In this document: positions 49,001 through 61,840 of the stretch, one piece after another
How the letters are laid out: each line of letters starts with the position of its first letter
Position numbering within the stretch: the first letter of the stretch is position 1
NCBI GenBank assembly: GCA_013398175.1
Contig: VZRZ01004297.1
Location: forward strand, 240,051 to 304,050
DNA: 64,000 nucleotides
Reading direction: 5' to 3'
Source: Climacteris rufus
Taxonomy: Eukaryota; Chordata; Aves; Passeriformes; Climacteridae
Notes under the pieces: model-generated
What the model was told of the DNA's origin: nothing
Database searches by the model: none
What the model saw: only the letters and a program-made list of their open reading frames with translations
Program-made: the position numbers and the translations under genes

Positions 49001-52000
49001 TTCCCCCGATGTTTGTCACTTCCCAAGGGCATCTCTCTCAGATTCGGGTGCCTTCGTTTGTCACACAAGTGATTTAAAAGTTGCTGTGTGTCACTAGAGA
49101 ATGTTCAGTGCAGCCCCGAGCTTGTAGCTACCTGTGTGTGTTTGCATAACCTGGGGCTCACCCAAGCAAAGCCAAGGCGAGACACGGCAGGAATCCAAGC
49201 CTGGTTCTTCTGCAGAGAACTCCAAGAAAGCAGAGGCATTCGGGAGCAGAAAACGAGTTGGGAAGGAGGGGGAAAAAGCCAATTTACCAAATATTCTGAA
49301 CCTGAGGTTATCCCACATGCCGAGAGGAGATGCCTTTTTAGCTGGCTGCAGGACACATGCTCAAGAGAAAGCAGCCCCTCCCATATCGCTGATTCATAGC
49401 AAGCCAAGTGGGAAACTACTCATTCTTCCCTGATGTTGACCCAGGAGCTGCTCCTCTGGGGAGGAAGGCTGAAATAACATTGAATTTTAGCTGCGAGAGC
49501 AGCTCAGAGGAAGTTGCTAGGCACCAGCTGCAAGAATTGCCTGCAGGTGCTCTTGCAGGAGAGGTTGGGCCGGTTGATTGGGCTCTCCCGGTGCAGCCAG
49601 AGCACCAAATACCTTTGAAACGGGCATAATCCGTTCTCAGCCTGAAGGAGCTATTGCACAATCTCCCCAGGATTAAGGGTTTAAATCAAGGGACTGTGTC
49701 ACAGCCAGGGAAAGGGCAGTGGGCAGGCTCGGGAGCCGTGCTTGCCTGTGTGGTACCACGTTACAGGGGCTCTCTGGGGTGATGGGACACAGCCTGCCTG
49801 GGGAGGGGACAGTCCTGCAGGGGCACATGGAAGCCATCTCCCTCATCCTGTCCTGTCTACATCTTATCAGGGTGATTGGAATCTTCAAAGGATTCAATGG
49901 CTAAGTGGTTTTCTTCTGCTCCTGGAAGCGAAGCTCTGTAGCCACCTGAAGCTTTCATTGCAAGCGTTTGCTCAAGCAGAGTCCTATCATTTCAGTCTGT
50001 ATAAACACTGAGATTTCCATCTCATTCTTGTGCAAGAGCACAAGATCAGGCTGCCTTTAAAGTCTGGGTTAGACACATTCCTGTGAAGGCTGCAGTGCTG
50101 CTCGGAGCACCAGTATGCCTGCAAACCCCAGGGCTGCCCCGCTGCAGAGACGGCTCTGTCTCCAGCCAGCACGTTGCTTCCAGCCTCACCTGGCAGACAC
50201 CGCTGCTTTCCCACCAACTGCCTGCTCTGCCTCTCTAAAAATGAGAAGCACCTCTTGGGCTTGGATCTCCTTGGTGGCATCCCCCAGTGACCCTTTAGGC
50301 CATCAAGGCCACCACAGAGAAAAAGTCTGGGGCTCTGAGAAAGCTCTATCTTCCAAACCTCTTGTCCTAGGCAAAGAAGAATGGCTCCAGCTGTCACTGT
50401 GACACCCATCAAATGTCTTGCAGAGATAATCACACCAGCCCCTGAAGTCGCACAACCTGTGTCCAAGAGCTGTGTCTGTTTTTCTGGTACAAACAGCAAG
50501 GCTCAGGGAAGGAGGAGTCCCCATATGATCAGTGACTGTGCTTCAGCCCTTTCTACTTGTGCTTTGTCTGCATGGTGGAGCATGCAAAATCAGGTTACCA
50601 GAGACAAATCGGGATGGAAAGCACTCTGCCATCACAGAGGCCTCAGTGCCAGTTCAGAGTCTCACCAGGAGAAATGCTGCATAGACATTTCATGCTCTAA
50701 TGTGATAAAGTAAGACTGATTTACCTTAGTGTGCTGAAGGTATTTGCTAGCAAACACTCCTATCAGCACTGGCTGTGGGTGTTAGATGAGGATGTTTGCC
50801 CTTGCAGCACAACTGAACTCTCATATCACAAGCCAGCTCCTCCCATATGGGGCAAAGCATCACCATGGGATCCTGGTTTGAAGGCAGTGGTGCAGCTTTA
50901 CCCCTGGGGAGGGTGTCTGGCATTGAGCCCTGCCCAGGCAGACCTGGCTCCTGGTTGCATGTGGGGTTGAGTGTGTGATTGCCCTGGCATACAAAGGGTG
51001 CTAATTACACAGCACAGTTTATTTGCATCCTTTGCAGCTCCATGAGTGGCTTGCTGGGTGAAACTTACAGGTCCTCACAAGGAAGTGGGTGGTTTACTCC
51101 CAGGGTTTCACATGCTTGCTTTCTGTGCAGGTCCAGACAGGCTGCACAGAGATGAGTTGTGCTTAAGAGAATTCTGCTGAATTCCCACAGCAGAATCTGG
51201 CTTGCAGCTCTCATTGTCCTTTTCTGGAAGGCAAATTCCTCCAACACAGGGTCATGCACACACCCTTGGATGAGGCTGCATCAACCCGTTGCTCTTCCAA
51301 GTTAGGATGGGTTTGGATGTCATTTAGCCACATGGTCACAGTTCACCATACCCTGTTCAGGAGAAATTTTGGACGAGCATAGGCTGCCTTGCCAAGGACT
51401 TGGGAACATGAAAGGCAGGGTAGCTGCCAGCAGGAGCTGACCCAGTGATGGCAGCACCCAGGAAACCCAGGAGAGGTGGGGACCTGAGCTTCTCCCAGCA
51501 GCACCATGGCCTTACAAGAGGGTACCTGGGGCAGCAGCAGCCTTCAGGGCCAGGATCTGGGTTGTGATCTTTAACACACAGATGAAACTGTCTGGATGCA
51601 GTCTCAGGCATTGAAGCAAAGTCTGGCTCTGGGTCTAGACAGGAAGAGCAAGACCAGTTCTGTGGTCTGTGTGTGTAGGTTCACTTTGGCCTCTGGTGCC
51701 ATTTAATCTGGCTGGATTAATGTGTGAATTTAATTCGATTTCTTCTCTTCTCAATAAAAGCTGGAACATGCTGTTGAAAAATTGTATTTAATCTTTCTCC
51801 AAGCCTTTTTGCATATGTCTGAGCAGGGAACTTGCAGCACACGGTAGTTGGAATGAAATGAGAAACAAAGTTTTAGCAAAAGCCAGAGGGTGGGGCTGAG
51901 ATCAGCATCCCATCATCTTTGGATCTGTGTCAATCTGATTCAGAGACGTTCCTGTCCCCTCTTCTCCAGGGACGCTGTACAATAGATTTAAGTTCTGTCC

Positions 52001-54999
52001 TCTATATTCACTCCATGGCAGCTGGCTCTGTGCACCCAGCCAGCCACAAAAAGCACAGTAGTGCACTGGCTACAATCACACTTAGGTAGTTTGGCAAAAA
52101 AGGTTCCAAGGGCTCGTCACAAGCAAAAATATAAAATTGTTTGTAAATATTAGTCAGGGGGCTATCACCTATTTTGTTCTTCTGAAGTAATGTTAACTTG
52201 CAAGAAATGGAGAAATAACGAGAAAAGGAGAGGGAGACTGCAAGCCTGGCTCTAGCAGAGGGCTGGAAACGAAAAGGCAAATTCATTCGAGATCCAGGGA
52301 TTAAGATCCAGTCATTTGACCTCAGATTAAAAAGTGGATGAGCAAAACAAAGGCTAGCTTAAAACATTTGGGAAGGTGTTAAGGAAAATCAAGCGGGATT
52401 AAACAACAGAAGAGCTGCATTAAGCCAGAATGCCTCCCTGATCACAGGGAGCGCCGAAGGGGCACCAGAGAGCTGAGGGCGGGGACAGGGACGTCTCCGT
52501 GCCACGGCCCCGCAGCATTTGGGGGTGCAGTGGCTGATTTAATGGGAAGAACAGGGCAGCTTATGGTCTGGGGCAGGTGAGATACGCGTGTGTGCAAGGG
52601 AGCTGGCAGAGCCAGTGCCCTACCCCAGCCCCACCAGTCCCGGTCAGGGCTCTCCGGGGAGCACAGGGCAGCTCGGGGTGGCCGCTGTCCCAGAGCAGCC
52701 TCAGGGATGTCGTGGGTGGAGCAGAAGGGACCGCGAGGGACCCAGCTCCTGACTGCAACCAGTCAAGCAGCGCTAGGGAAGAGCACCAGGGCTGCCATGG
52801 GCTGTGACGCTTTTGGCAGGTGCACAGCACACCTCCCATCATCCCAGTTCCCCAGTGCTGTCTTCTGGCTGCTGGGCCAATTCGTGGCACGGCCCTGCTG
52901 CTTTTGGCCTGACCTCTGTGCAGGGAGATGCAGAGCAAAACTGAGCAGTCCAAGGCATCTTTACTCCACCACCACCGTGCTGATGCCCTGCTCTGCCAGC
53001 ACAGCATCAGACAAAAGTAAGGGCTACCTCAAACTTCCTCAGTGCCATCCAGTCATCCCCCAGCATTTCTATTTTGCACCCACCCTCTGAGTTAAAAACA
53101 AAAAGATCTCGCCCTGCCCCGCACCAGCTTGTGCTCATACTGAACTGCTCTCTCTCACCCTCAGGGGAGCACAGCCACCTGCCAAAACCCCTTATTAGGA
53201 AGAAATGATCCAGCAGAAATAGGCTAAATAGCAGTAAGTGCGTGCTCGAGGACAGGAACTCCAGGGTAGGGATGCTCAGGCTCTGAGTGCAGTGTGGCTG
53301 CTTCCCAGCTTCCTGTGGGAGCTCTTCCATCAGCGTGGTTTCTTTTCCTGGTCTTGGCCTCTATTTCCTCGGGAAAATCATCCAGCTCCCTCGAGTGACT
53401 GCTTACTTGCAGCCAACACAGATCATCAGTAGCCATTCCCACAGATTCCCTGATGTCCTCCAAGTGCCCATTTCAGCTACTTTGTTCTGCAGCACCTTTG
53501 GAATTGTTAACTCAGTGCTGTTAAATGGTGTCAGTCCCAGGTGGGCAGCACAACCCGGCTGTGGCACTGGCCCAACCCTTCTGTGCTGGTCAGCACCACA
53601 TGGGGGGCCATGGCTCTGCCCCAGCCTTGGCTCCACTGCAAAATGAAATGGGCTGGGTCCCCCCCTTGCCCAAATCCAGCAGAGACCCGGTGTCCCTGTG
53701 AGAGGTACAGTTTCCACTTCAAGCCTCAGCATCCCACAGACAAACACTAGCCCTTCCTCCCAGTAGCCAAAGCCACCTCCACGCTGTGACCATCCTACAA
53801 ACAGGTTGTGTCCTTGTGAGTGCCTCTGTCCCTGAAAAGCCCCTTGCAATGAGGAACCCCAGGGCTGGGAAGGGCCTGAGAATGGGACTGCCCAAAAGCA
53901 TGTTACTGCTTTTCCTTCTCCTTCTTGTCCAGCGGACAGGGATCCTGCAAAGCACAGCCTGTTTTTCCAGCAGCCCCACTGCCAGCTGCAGTGGCCTGGC
54001 AGGCGCAGTGACCCCGAGTGATTATTTAACAGCAGATTGTATAACAGAGCTGGGCAGACATTACATTTCTGTCTCTGACCTCAGCCCTGGGACATCTCCC
54101 ACCCATAAAACTTCCAGTCTAATCTTTCAGACCTCAGAGGAGCAGCCTTAGGCATCTGACACCATCCTTCAGGGAGGAGTGACCAGTGGGGACCAGGTAG
54201 CTCTGGGCAGGAATAGCCTGCCCAGCACATCTCAGTCCCACAAAAGGGACAAAGGGGAGCTTGATCCTCCCTAGGGCTCAGGTTTGGAGCCCAGACCCTG
54301 CTGAAATGCCCAAGATGACCCTGCAAAGTCCCTCTGCTCCCTGGTATCCATCTCAAAGAAGCACTACACTCACCTTGCCATTCAGAGTGAGCTGTGCCAG
54401 CAAGGTGAAGATGGATGAGCTGGCCTTTAGCAGGGGAAGCCAGCTCCAGCCCAGGGGATGCTCTCCCCTGCATTCCAGCCATACTGCCCCTGGAATCTGG
54501 GAGCAGCTGACCGCCTTGGACCTACTCCAGAGGGGTTGGGCAGTGCCCAGGAGGCAGTGGAGAGGTGCCTGCTGCTCTGAATAGTCCAGAACCAGGACAT
54601 GCCAGCCATGTGCTGGTGATGTCCCCAAACTGTTGCTCCCAGGAAGATGCTCCTGCATAGGGCTGAGGAGACAGTTCAAGGCAGCGGCCTTTAGCCCTCA
54701 GTGGTCAGAAGGATGCTGCAGTGTTGCAAAGAGATGGGCATGGGCAGGCCCTGCTTATCACTGCTGGGCACTTGCCAACTGGCACAGACCCATCCCATTC
54801 AGAAATCCATCAAACCCAGCCTCTCCTGAAGCCTTACTGGAGCAAACACAAGGAGCTTGGTCCTGAGCTTGACTTCAGCATTCCTTGGCTCTAAGTATTC
54901 CCTTCCAGCAGGACTTGGTGGGTGTGAACAGCCCCTCCGGGATGAGGATGGATCTGCTGGAAGCTGGAGAGGCCCAGCAGGGCCCCCAGGCTGGCGGAG
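46071..54999. other. Region upstream of ATL2, no gene recognised
   Basis: Nearly 9 kb of moderately GC-rich DNA. ORFs up to about 170 codons occur on both strands, but they overlap each other, lack family motifs and have no matching splice partners. I see no RNA gene or clear mobile element. Confidence 0.6.
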
Positions 55000-55360
55000 C
55001 TCAGGGAACATTGCCTACAGGGAGAGGCAGGGACGACTGGCTTGGTTAAGTTGTGAAGGAGAGGAGGTTGGGGTGGTTTAGCAGAAGTCTACAGTGACTT
55101 GGAGGGCAGCTAGAGGGGGGATGAAGCTGAAGTCTCTCCAGCAGAAAAGTCAGTCTGGCTGGTTCAGACAGGTTGTTAGGAAAAGCTCCTTCCCTGGATG
55201 TGTGGTGCAGTCCTGGGACATGGGCCCAAAGCAGAGGGGTTTCCATCCTTTCAGGTTTTTCAGCCTTAGCTGCTCTGACCCAGATTTGGCAAGAATCCTG
55301 CTCCAAAGGCTGGCTGAATCTGAGACCTCCACAGGCCCCTTCTCACCAGCAGTTTCCTTG
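55000..55360 (+). mobile_element. Degraded CR1 LINE 3' fragment
   Basis: Phrases in CR1 order are recognisable despite decay: gttcagacaggttgttagg, tgggacatgggcccaaag, tttccatcctttcaggttt, ggcaagaatcctgctcc and gagacctccacaggcccctt. Borders are approximate and it is non-coding. It is more diverged than the copy in ATL2 intron 1. Confidence 0.6.
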
Positions 55361-58300
55361 GGAGGCAATTCTACACCAAACTGAGCTGAAATCAGCCTCC
55401 TGCCTTGAGCCCCATGTGCCAACTTACATCAGGCACTGCTCCTGTACAGAGGAGATGTACCTACTTACCAAGATGTAACTGCTCAGGGATGGAGCAGTCC
55501 ACAGAGGATTTCACAGCAGCCTGAGCTTAGGAGCACAATGTTTACCAACAGCAAAAATAAGTCCAAAGGGCAAGATCAGAAATCCAATATTTAAAATCTG
55601 TGACTCTTTCCACAGCTGGGCTGGGGAGGCAGCTGCTGCTATGTAGGTCTAACCATTAACCAGGGGGCAGGAGAGGTGTGATGCTCTCTGAAAACAGGGT
55701 GCTGTGGTACTGAGCCTGAGGTGTGAGTGTGCCAGTGCTGGGAGGTAACATGCAGCAAGGCACAAGGATGCTCCTGCAGTGCCCATGCTGAGCCTGGAAG
55801 CTGCTCCCCTGTCCAGCCCCTCTGCCCCCTGCAGCAGCAACCAGCCACCAGAGCTCACCTGAAACCATGTCTGACCAACTGCTCTGGCAGGGAAGAAAAG
55901 AATAAAAAGGAACATTCATGTATTTTTAATAGGTTGCATAAACAGTTAACTTCAAAGCTGCCTTACAAACAGGTGACACAAGATGCCAGTGCTTCCACTG
56001 AGAGGCGAGCCAGGCCTTTAATGCAGAAAACATTTTGGCTGTCAAATTGCCCTCCCCTTGGAGGAGACAAATCTCAGCTGGAAGCAGTGGCCTCCATTTG
56101 CTAGGAGTATTTTGATTTTGCAAAGCTAGTCTACTTCATTTGCAGGCAATGAGGAACTGGGTTGGAGCTGGCCCTTGGATCTTAAAAGCCTCCTGTGCAT
56201 TCCTGGTGCTTTGTAGCAGAAAGAAGGCTTGGGCTGTGCCCTGGAGTGCTGCTGGGGGCTGCTCAGCCTTCCTGGGTGTGAGCTGGTCTCTGGCTTGGAT
56301 CAGCTTCTGAAAGAGCCACACTAAACAAGGACAATTTGAACACACATTTGCTGTGGCTGAAGCTGCCACGGCTCTGCCTGGGCTCTCCACAGGCAAGGAG
56401 CCAGTGCCACAGCAGCCGGCTGCGCTCCTGGGGCCTGCGGTGCTGCTGCTGGCACGGACAGCCCTGCCTGGCCCTCAGCCCCTCTGGGGTGATGCAAGAG
56501 GTGCCTTTGCACTTTGCCTCAGCAGGAAAGCAGAGCTGGCAGCAAACCCGGCAGCGCAGGAGGCCGGGGGTGAAGGAGCACAGCTCACTCACCAGCGTGG
56601 GCAACAGCTCTGGGCAAAGGGTTTGCCCCAGGAGCGTGCCCGGGGGCAAGTGCTCCCTTATCACACTCTGCCTTGGCTGTGTTTCCCAGGCTGCTCCCCC
56701 AGCTGTCTGTGAGCTGGAGTTTCTACCCTGCTCAAAGGGCAGGAGCTCACAGTTGCTTTTGCCATCCGATCACGCGGATCCAGCAGCGCTTCCACGCCCA
56801 AGGACAGCCTGCCACACACAAGGCAGGGGTGGTCACCCTGTCACAAGGATCAGGGATGTCCTGGCATGGAACAGGCTGAGATCCCCAGGCCCCAGGTCTC
56901 CCCCAGGCCAGCAGGACAAGTGCCATGGTGTTTGCTGCCTGGCACAGCTGTGGGAGTGGCAATGCCAGCAGCTGCCCTGCACTTGCAGTCCACTCCTGTC
57001 CCCTGCCAGGCAGCAGGGATGGCACAGCGAGTAGCCCCGAGTGTGGAGACAGAGAGCTGCCAAAAATGCCAAACCAGGGGTGGTTCTCCTCCCCACAAGT
57101 GTTACAAAATCCATGGCTAAGTTTAAACACTAAAGAGACCATGACCTCTGGCTCAAGGCTGACCCTTGGAAAACACATGCCTCTGAAAGAAGGGAGCATA
57201 AACAAAAGGAAAATCCAAAAGGAGCAAATCCGGAAGGAAAGCACAGCAGGAACAAGCCCAGCTACAGCCAAAGGAACAGCATTCCAACAGGCACTATGAC
57301 ACAGCTGCTGTACAACTGTTGGACTGTTCCTGTTCTGAAACCCTGTTTAAAGCCAATTTTTCTTACATGTAACGAGGACAGAAAACAAAAGGAAGGTGGA
57401 AAAATCCCAAAATAATGAGCATTGGTGTGGTACCAAAACTGCTTTGTTTTGGGTATAAGTGATCTGTCCCCAAGTTTGAGGCTGGCCTCATTCTCTCCCA
57501 GGAGTGAACACTAGGGAGTCCAGAGAACAGCCAGAGCTTGACAGCACGTGGCTTGGCAGGATCAAGACTTTGCCCAGCTCCTGCTTTGGCCTAGGGCAGT
57601 CTCTACCAGGGTTAGTGCTTCTCCTTCACCTATGTCTTCCTTCTGCAGCCCATCATTATGGGAAAATGTGCCCACAGCCTGTCCCTCCCATCCCATTTTC
57701 CCTTTTAAATCTCACACTTGTTTTGCCAGTGTGTCAGTGGCAGAAAAGTCCCTGAAGTCCCACCACACACACTGTGGTCTCAGCATCCTTCCACCCAAGC
57801 TCTCACCTCCTGCTTTGTGCCTGGTCTGTGCCCTGTGACCATCTGAAAACAGGCTCCTCCTTGGAAAAAGCCACCAGAGAGCTCATCAGGCAGGCAGGGC
57901 CGGCTGCTCCCTGCGTGGGGGCGACCTGCAGACAGAGCCCACGGGGCACGGCTCAGGAGTGGCACCATCCAGCAGCCAGGCAGGAGCCAGGGAGACAGAC
58001 ACAGCCCCACCTCTGCCATTATTCCTCTGATGCCCCCACCGTGAGAAGTGGGACAAGCAGAGCCCCGAGGAGAATCCGGGGGAAAGGGAATGGGACTCAG
58101 TCCCACCTGCTCCAGGTGGAGGTGCAGGCTCCCTGCATCTCTTTTGTGAGGCCTTTGAGGCAGACATCTCAGCCCACAGGGGACCCTCATCTCTCTGAGC
58201 TCCACCCATGCCACTGTGGCAGTCAGGTTTTCGTGCCTCTCCCTGCCTCATTGCATTGGTTTAATTACTACTCCTCAGGAGTAGCATTGCTCACATCTTT

Positions 58301-60083
58301 GGCTGTTGGATCCTTTTCCATTCTGCCCTGGTGGAAGCAATCACACCTGTCTTGCAAGATCTGTTTCTCCTAAGTCAGGCTGCCACTTATCCATTATTAT
58401 TGCAGTACCAAAGGCATTTGCACGTGTTTAGAAGAACATCAGCTCCCTCAAGGAGGAGGGATGAAATATCACCTCTTGCCTGATAAATTGCTTACACAAG
58501 TGGAATCAAACCCAGGTTTCTGGATTATCCAGTGGGACTCTTTTGCAATGCTGCTCTTAGGAAAAGGGTTGCAGAGATGTCTTAGCTCATACCCCAGAGC
58601 TGGCAAGACTGCAGGAGAGATTCAGACATTAGGTTTTCCAATTTGGATGTCTCTGGGTAACCCAGAGGAGATTCCAAAGTCAAGGATGGGTTTCTGCAGA
58701 AGCAACCTTAGACACTGCCCTCTCCAAAGAACAGCTGTGTCCAGCAACATGTGTGCTTGCTGCCCTTGGCTGTGTCCTACACAGACTCCCTCCTCACTCA
58801 CAGATGGTTCAGCAAATTCTGGAGTGGCCATTCTGGTGAATGAGAGTCCCAACTCCAGCGCCTGGGAGTCCTTCTGCAGGCCCTTGAGGTGCAGAGGCTG
58901 CAGGACAGCATCCCCTGCCCTCCAGCAGCCCTCGAGCACGAACCAAAATCAGTGTCCGACCTACTTCAGAGAGTTTGTATAAGATGTCACAGTCCCCAGC
59001 GCAGCAGAAGCCAACACACGCCGTGCCCGGCGCTGAACTCGGAGCCAAGGGACCTGGATTTCCTGCTGCCACCTGCTGTTCCCTGCCAGCAGGGCAGGCC
59101 CTGCCCTGCTCCCTGCCAGCACTGCCCACAGCCTCCAGCCTGGGGCCAGGGGAGGAAGCAGCAGGATCCGCTGCCCCTGCTCCCCTGTGAAGCACCAGAC
59201 AGACTCAAAGCCCGGATAATGGACAGAAAGAAAATAGCAGTGGTTTCTGTGTCCTGATTCTCCTGGTTCCAAGCTCCAAAAGTGCAGTTGTGCCTGATTT
59301 TCTACCTGGAGGACACTTAGCCCTGGGGAATAGTGGCCCACCTTTGCTTTTAGCTAGGACAGGCCCACCAGGGAGCCTCCCCCCTGCTAACTCAGCAGAG
59401 AGAGAGGGAGGGCAAGAGCTGCAGACACAGAAGAAATAATAATAATTTAAAAAAAAATCTATGTCTGCTACTTTGAGATAGTAAGTTTCCTGCTTCGACT
59501 GACAGAAAAGTTGAGTGGATGCCAGGAAACATTTCAGATGACCAGGTGTCTGGTCCAGAGATGCAAATCAGGTAAAATGCTGCAGAAACCTGACAACAGC
59601 AGAGCTGCAGGTGCTTGGTGCTTAAGAGATCCCACTTAGGACCCTGCCATTTCCTCCATGGCAACCTTCAGGACAACCCAGGATTTTATCACCTGGGCTG
59701 TGCCTGGCACAAAGGGAATTTGGGACTATGCACCACCTAAGGCCATTTCTTTATCCTCTTTATTAAGTATCAGTTATTTATAGGCAGAACTACAGGCCCT
59801 GAAAGGAATCAGGAGACGGAAGAGAGGCAGAAGTCTGTTGTGAAAGGTCTGCAGAGAAGTAATTAATAAAAGTCTTTGTGGCAATAGCTGCCTTACACTT
59901 CACTGTGCTCATCTCCTCACTCTAACCAGATTCCTGGCAGAAACTGGTACCCCCTGGCTCCAAAAAGCCCAGCAGGCAAAACCCATGCAGGACAGGTTAT
60001 TCAGTGTCACCTCCACACAAGAGGTAAACCAGTCCAGTGACATTCCCCAGAAAAGGTTGGACTTGTGGAAGGACCAGGACAGG

Positions 60084-60110
60084 CACAGGTATGCACAGTG
60101 CATACCTGTG
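60084..60110. repeat. Perfect 13-bp inverted repeat with 1-nt spacer
   Basis: The left arm CACAGGTATGCAC (60084-60096) is followed by one A and its exact reverse complement (60098-60110). It could form a tight hairpin or cruciform, or be a near-symmetrical protein site. No neighbouring gene or mobile element is seen. Confidence 0.95.
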
Positions 60111-61807
60111 AGGACCAATGCAATCCACTAGGTCAAGCGCGCTGCACGGGCACACCGCAGGGACAAGCTGCTCCATTTCACTTGGAAACCTGGAAGACTG
60201 GCAAGAAAACAGGGAAGTCAAAGATCTTGGGCCTCATGTATTCATCATGTGCAAGCCAGGTGCACAGAGCTACCTTGTACTCAAGCTATCTAAGCAGCAT
60301 AAATAAAATCCATTTTACAACAATCAATTTACCAGGCCCCTGTGTGTAAACTCAACCAGCCTGGCTCAGACAGCTTCTCTGCTTTACAGGCCAGCAGCAC
60401 AGACATTGGTGTCTGTTCTGTGCTGCTGCCACAACCAAGAGCCAAAGGTGTGCTCATGTTTCCCTTGCTCCTTTGGTCAGCTTCGCCTGAACAGGGCAGA
60501 TAAGAACGCTATCTCCCAGGTGAACACAGAGTCAGCCTCTCCACCCCCCCTTTCCTCAGATCTCAGCAGGGGAACTTGGTCTGTACTTGGAAAGGACACA
60601 AAGCAAAATGCAGTTGTTATCAGCTTGGCCTCTGTACTGCACAGCCCTGGGTACAAGGCTGATTCAGGGTGTTCTGTGAACGGTAAACAGACTCCTCAGC
60701 AAGCTGCAGGGCAAGCGTGCACAAGTGTCTGAGCTCCCAGAGAAACCTGGAGCACCAGGCAATTTGTTTTTCGGGCTCTTTTGTGTCAGGGCAGGCTCCC
60801 ACCCTCCTTGGTTCAGCAGCTGGTCTCAGCTGGCAGGCCTAAGCTCAAACCACACACACAACCCACAGCAGGCAGTGCAGGGAGTGACACTGCTGGGAAC
60901 ACTGAGCTCCACAGCCTTTAACAGGAACCAGCCTAATGCAAGGTACGGGCACTCCCACAGTGACTGGGGAAACGGGGAATATCAGCACTTCCCGAGGACT
61001 AAAAGACAGAAGCAGCTTAAGTGCTTGCAAAATGGCTTAAGAGCAGCTTCACATGGAAAGTGACTGCTGCTTAAGCAGTTTAAAGACGAGCCCCTCTCAA
61101 ACATTGGTCAGCTATGAGCAGCTTAGTGGAGGCAGGCCTCCTGCCAAGGCTGCCGGGATGGCAGCAGCCACAGGAGAGACAAGGGTCCCCTCGGAGGACG
61201 GAGCCTCACCCACACATTGCACAGATGAATGGGAACCATCACGGCCTCTGAATGGCCCTGTCCTCCCATGAAAGGAGGCTTCTCCTCGGCCGGATGTTCC
61301 CCGGAAAGGTCTGCAAAGCAGAGTTCCTGGAAAGCTCAGTCTGCTCTCAGCAGTAAAGAAATGGAGGCTGTGCTGGCAGTCTCAGGCCAGGAGCTCCGAC
61401 TCTGTTCTTCCTGCCAGTTTCGAAGAGGAAGATTAGCTCCTGTTGTCCCTGCATCCTTGAACATCCCTGCCCTATTTCTCGGGAATTTTCAAAATATGCA
61501 GAAGACAGATGGACAAGCTTTGTTTGGAAGCTTTGGGAGATAGAAAGGAAAAGCTCACTTTCTTTTTTTTTTATTTTTCAATGCCAGGACCATCAAATGT
61601 GAGGACACTGGAGGTAATGGCACGGGCAGACGGAAGCAGCACTCAAAACATAAATGATGGGTTATTGCCTATGAAGAAGAAACCTAGAAGAGCAGGGTTG
61701 CAAGCTGTGAACTTGGGGTCCATTTGCTTAAAAGTCATGGTGCAGTGCTACCACCTTTTCTTTTCATGCAGAGAAACCTGTCCAGACTACTTCAGGTAGG
61801 GTTGGTG

Positions 61808-61840
61808 GTATTATTATTATTACCATTGTTATTGTTATTA
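61808..61840 (+). repeat. TTA/TTG trinucleotide run
   Basis: Four to five TTA units, an interruption, then alternating TTG and TTA units. A short interrupted microsatellite. Confidence 0.8.

Noticed and set aside
56336..57034. Plus-strand ORF of 232 codons as a possible novel gene
   Set aside because: Cys/Ser/Pro/Gln-rich without domains, overlapped by several ORFs of comparable length on both strands, with no splice partner or conserved motif.
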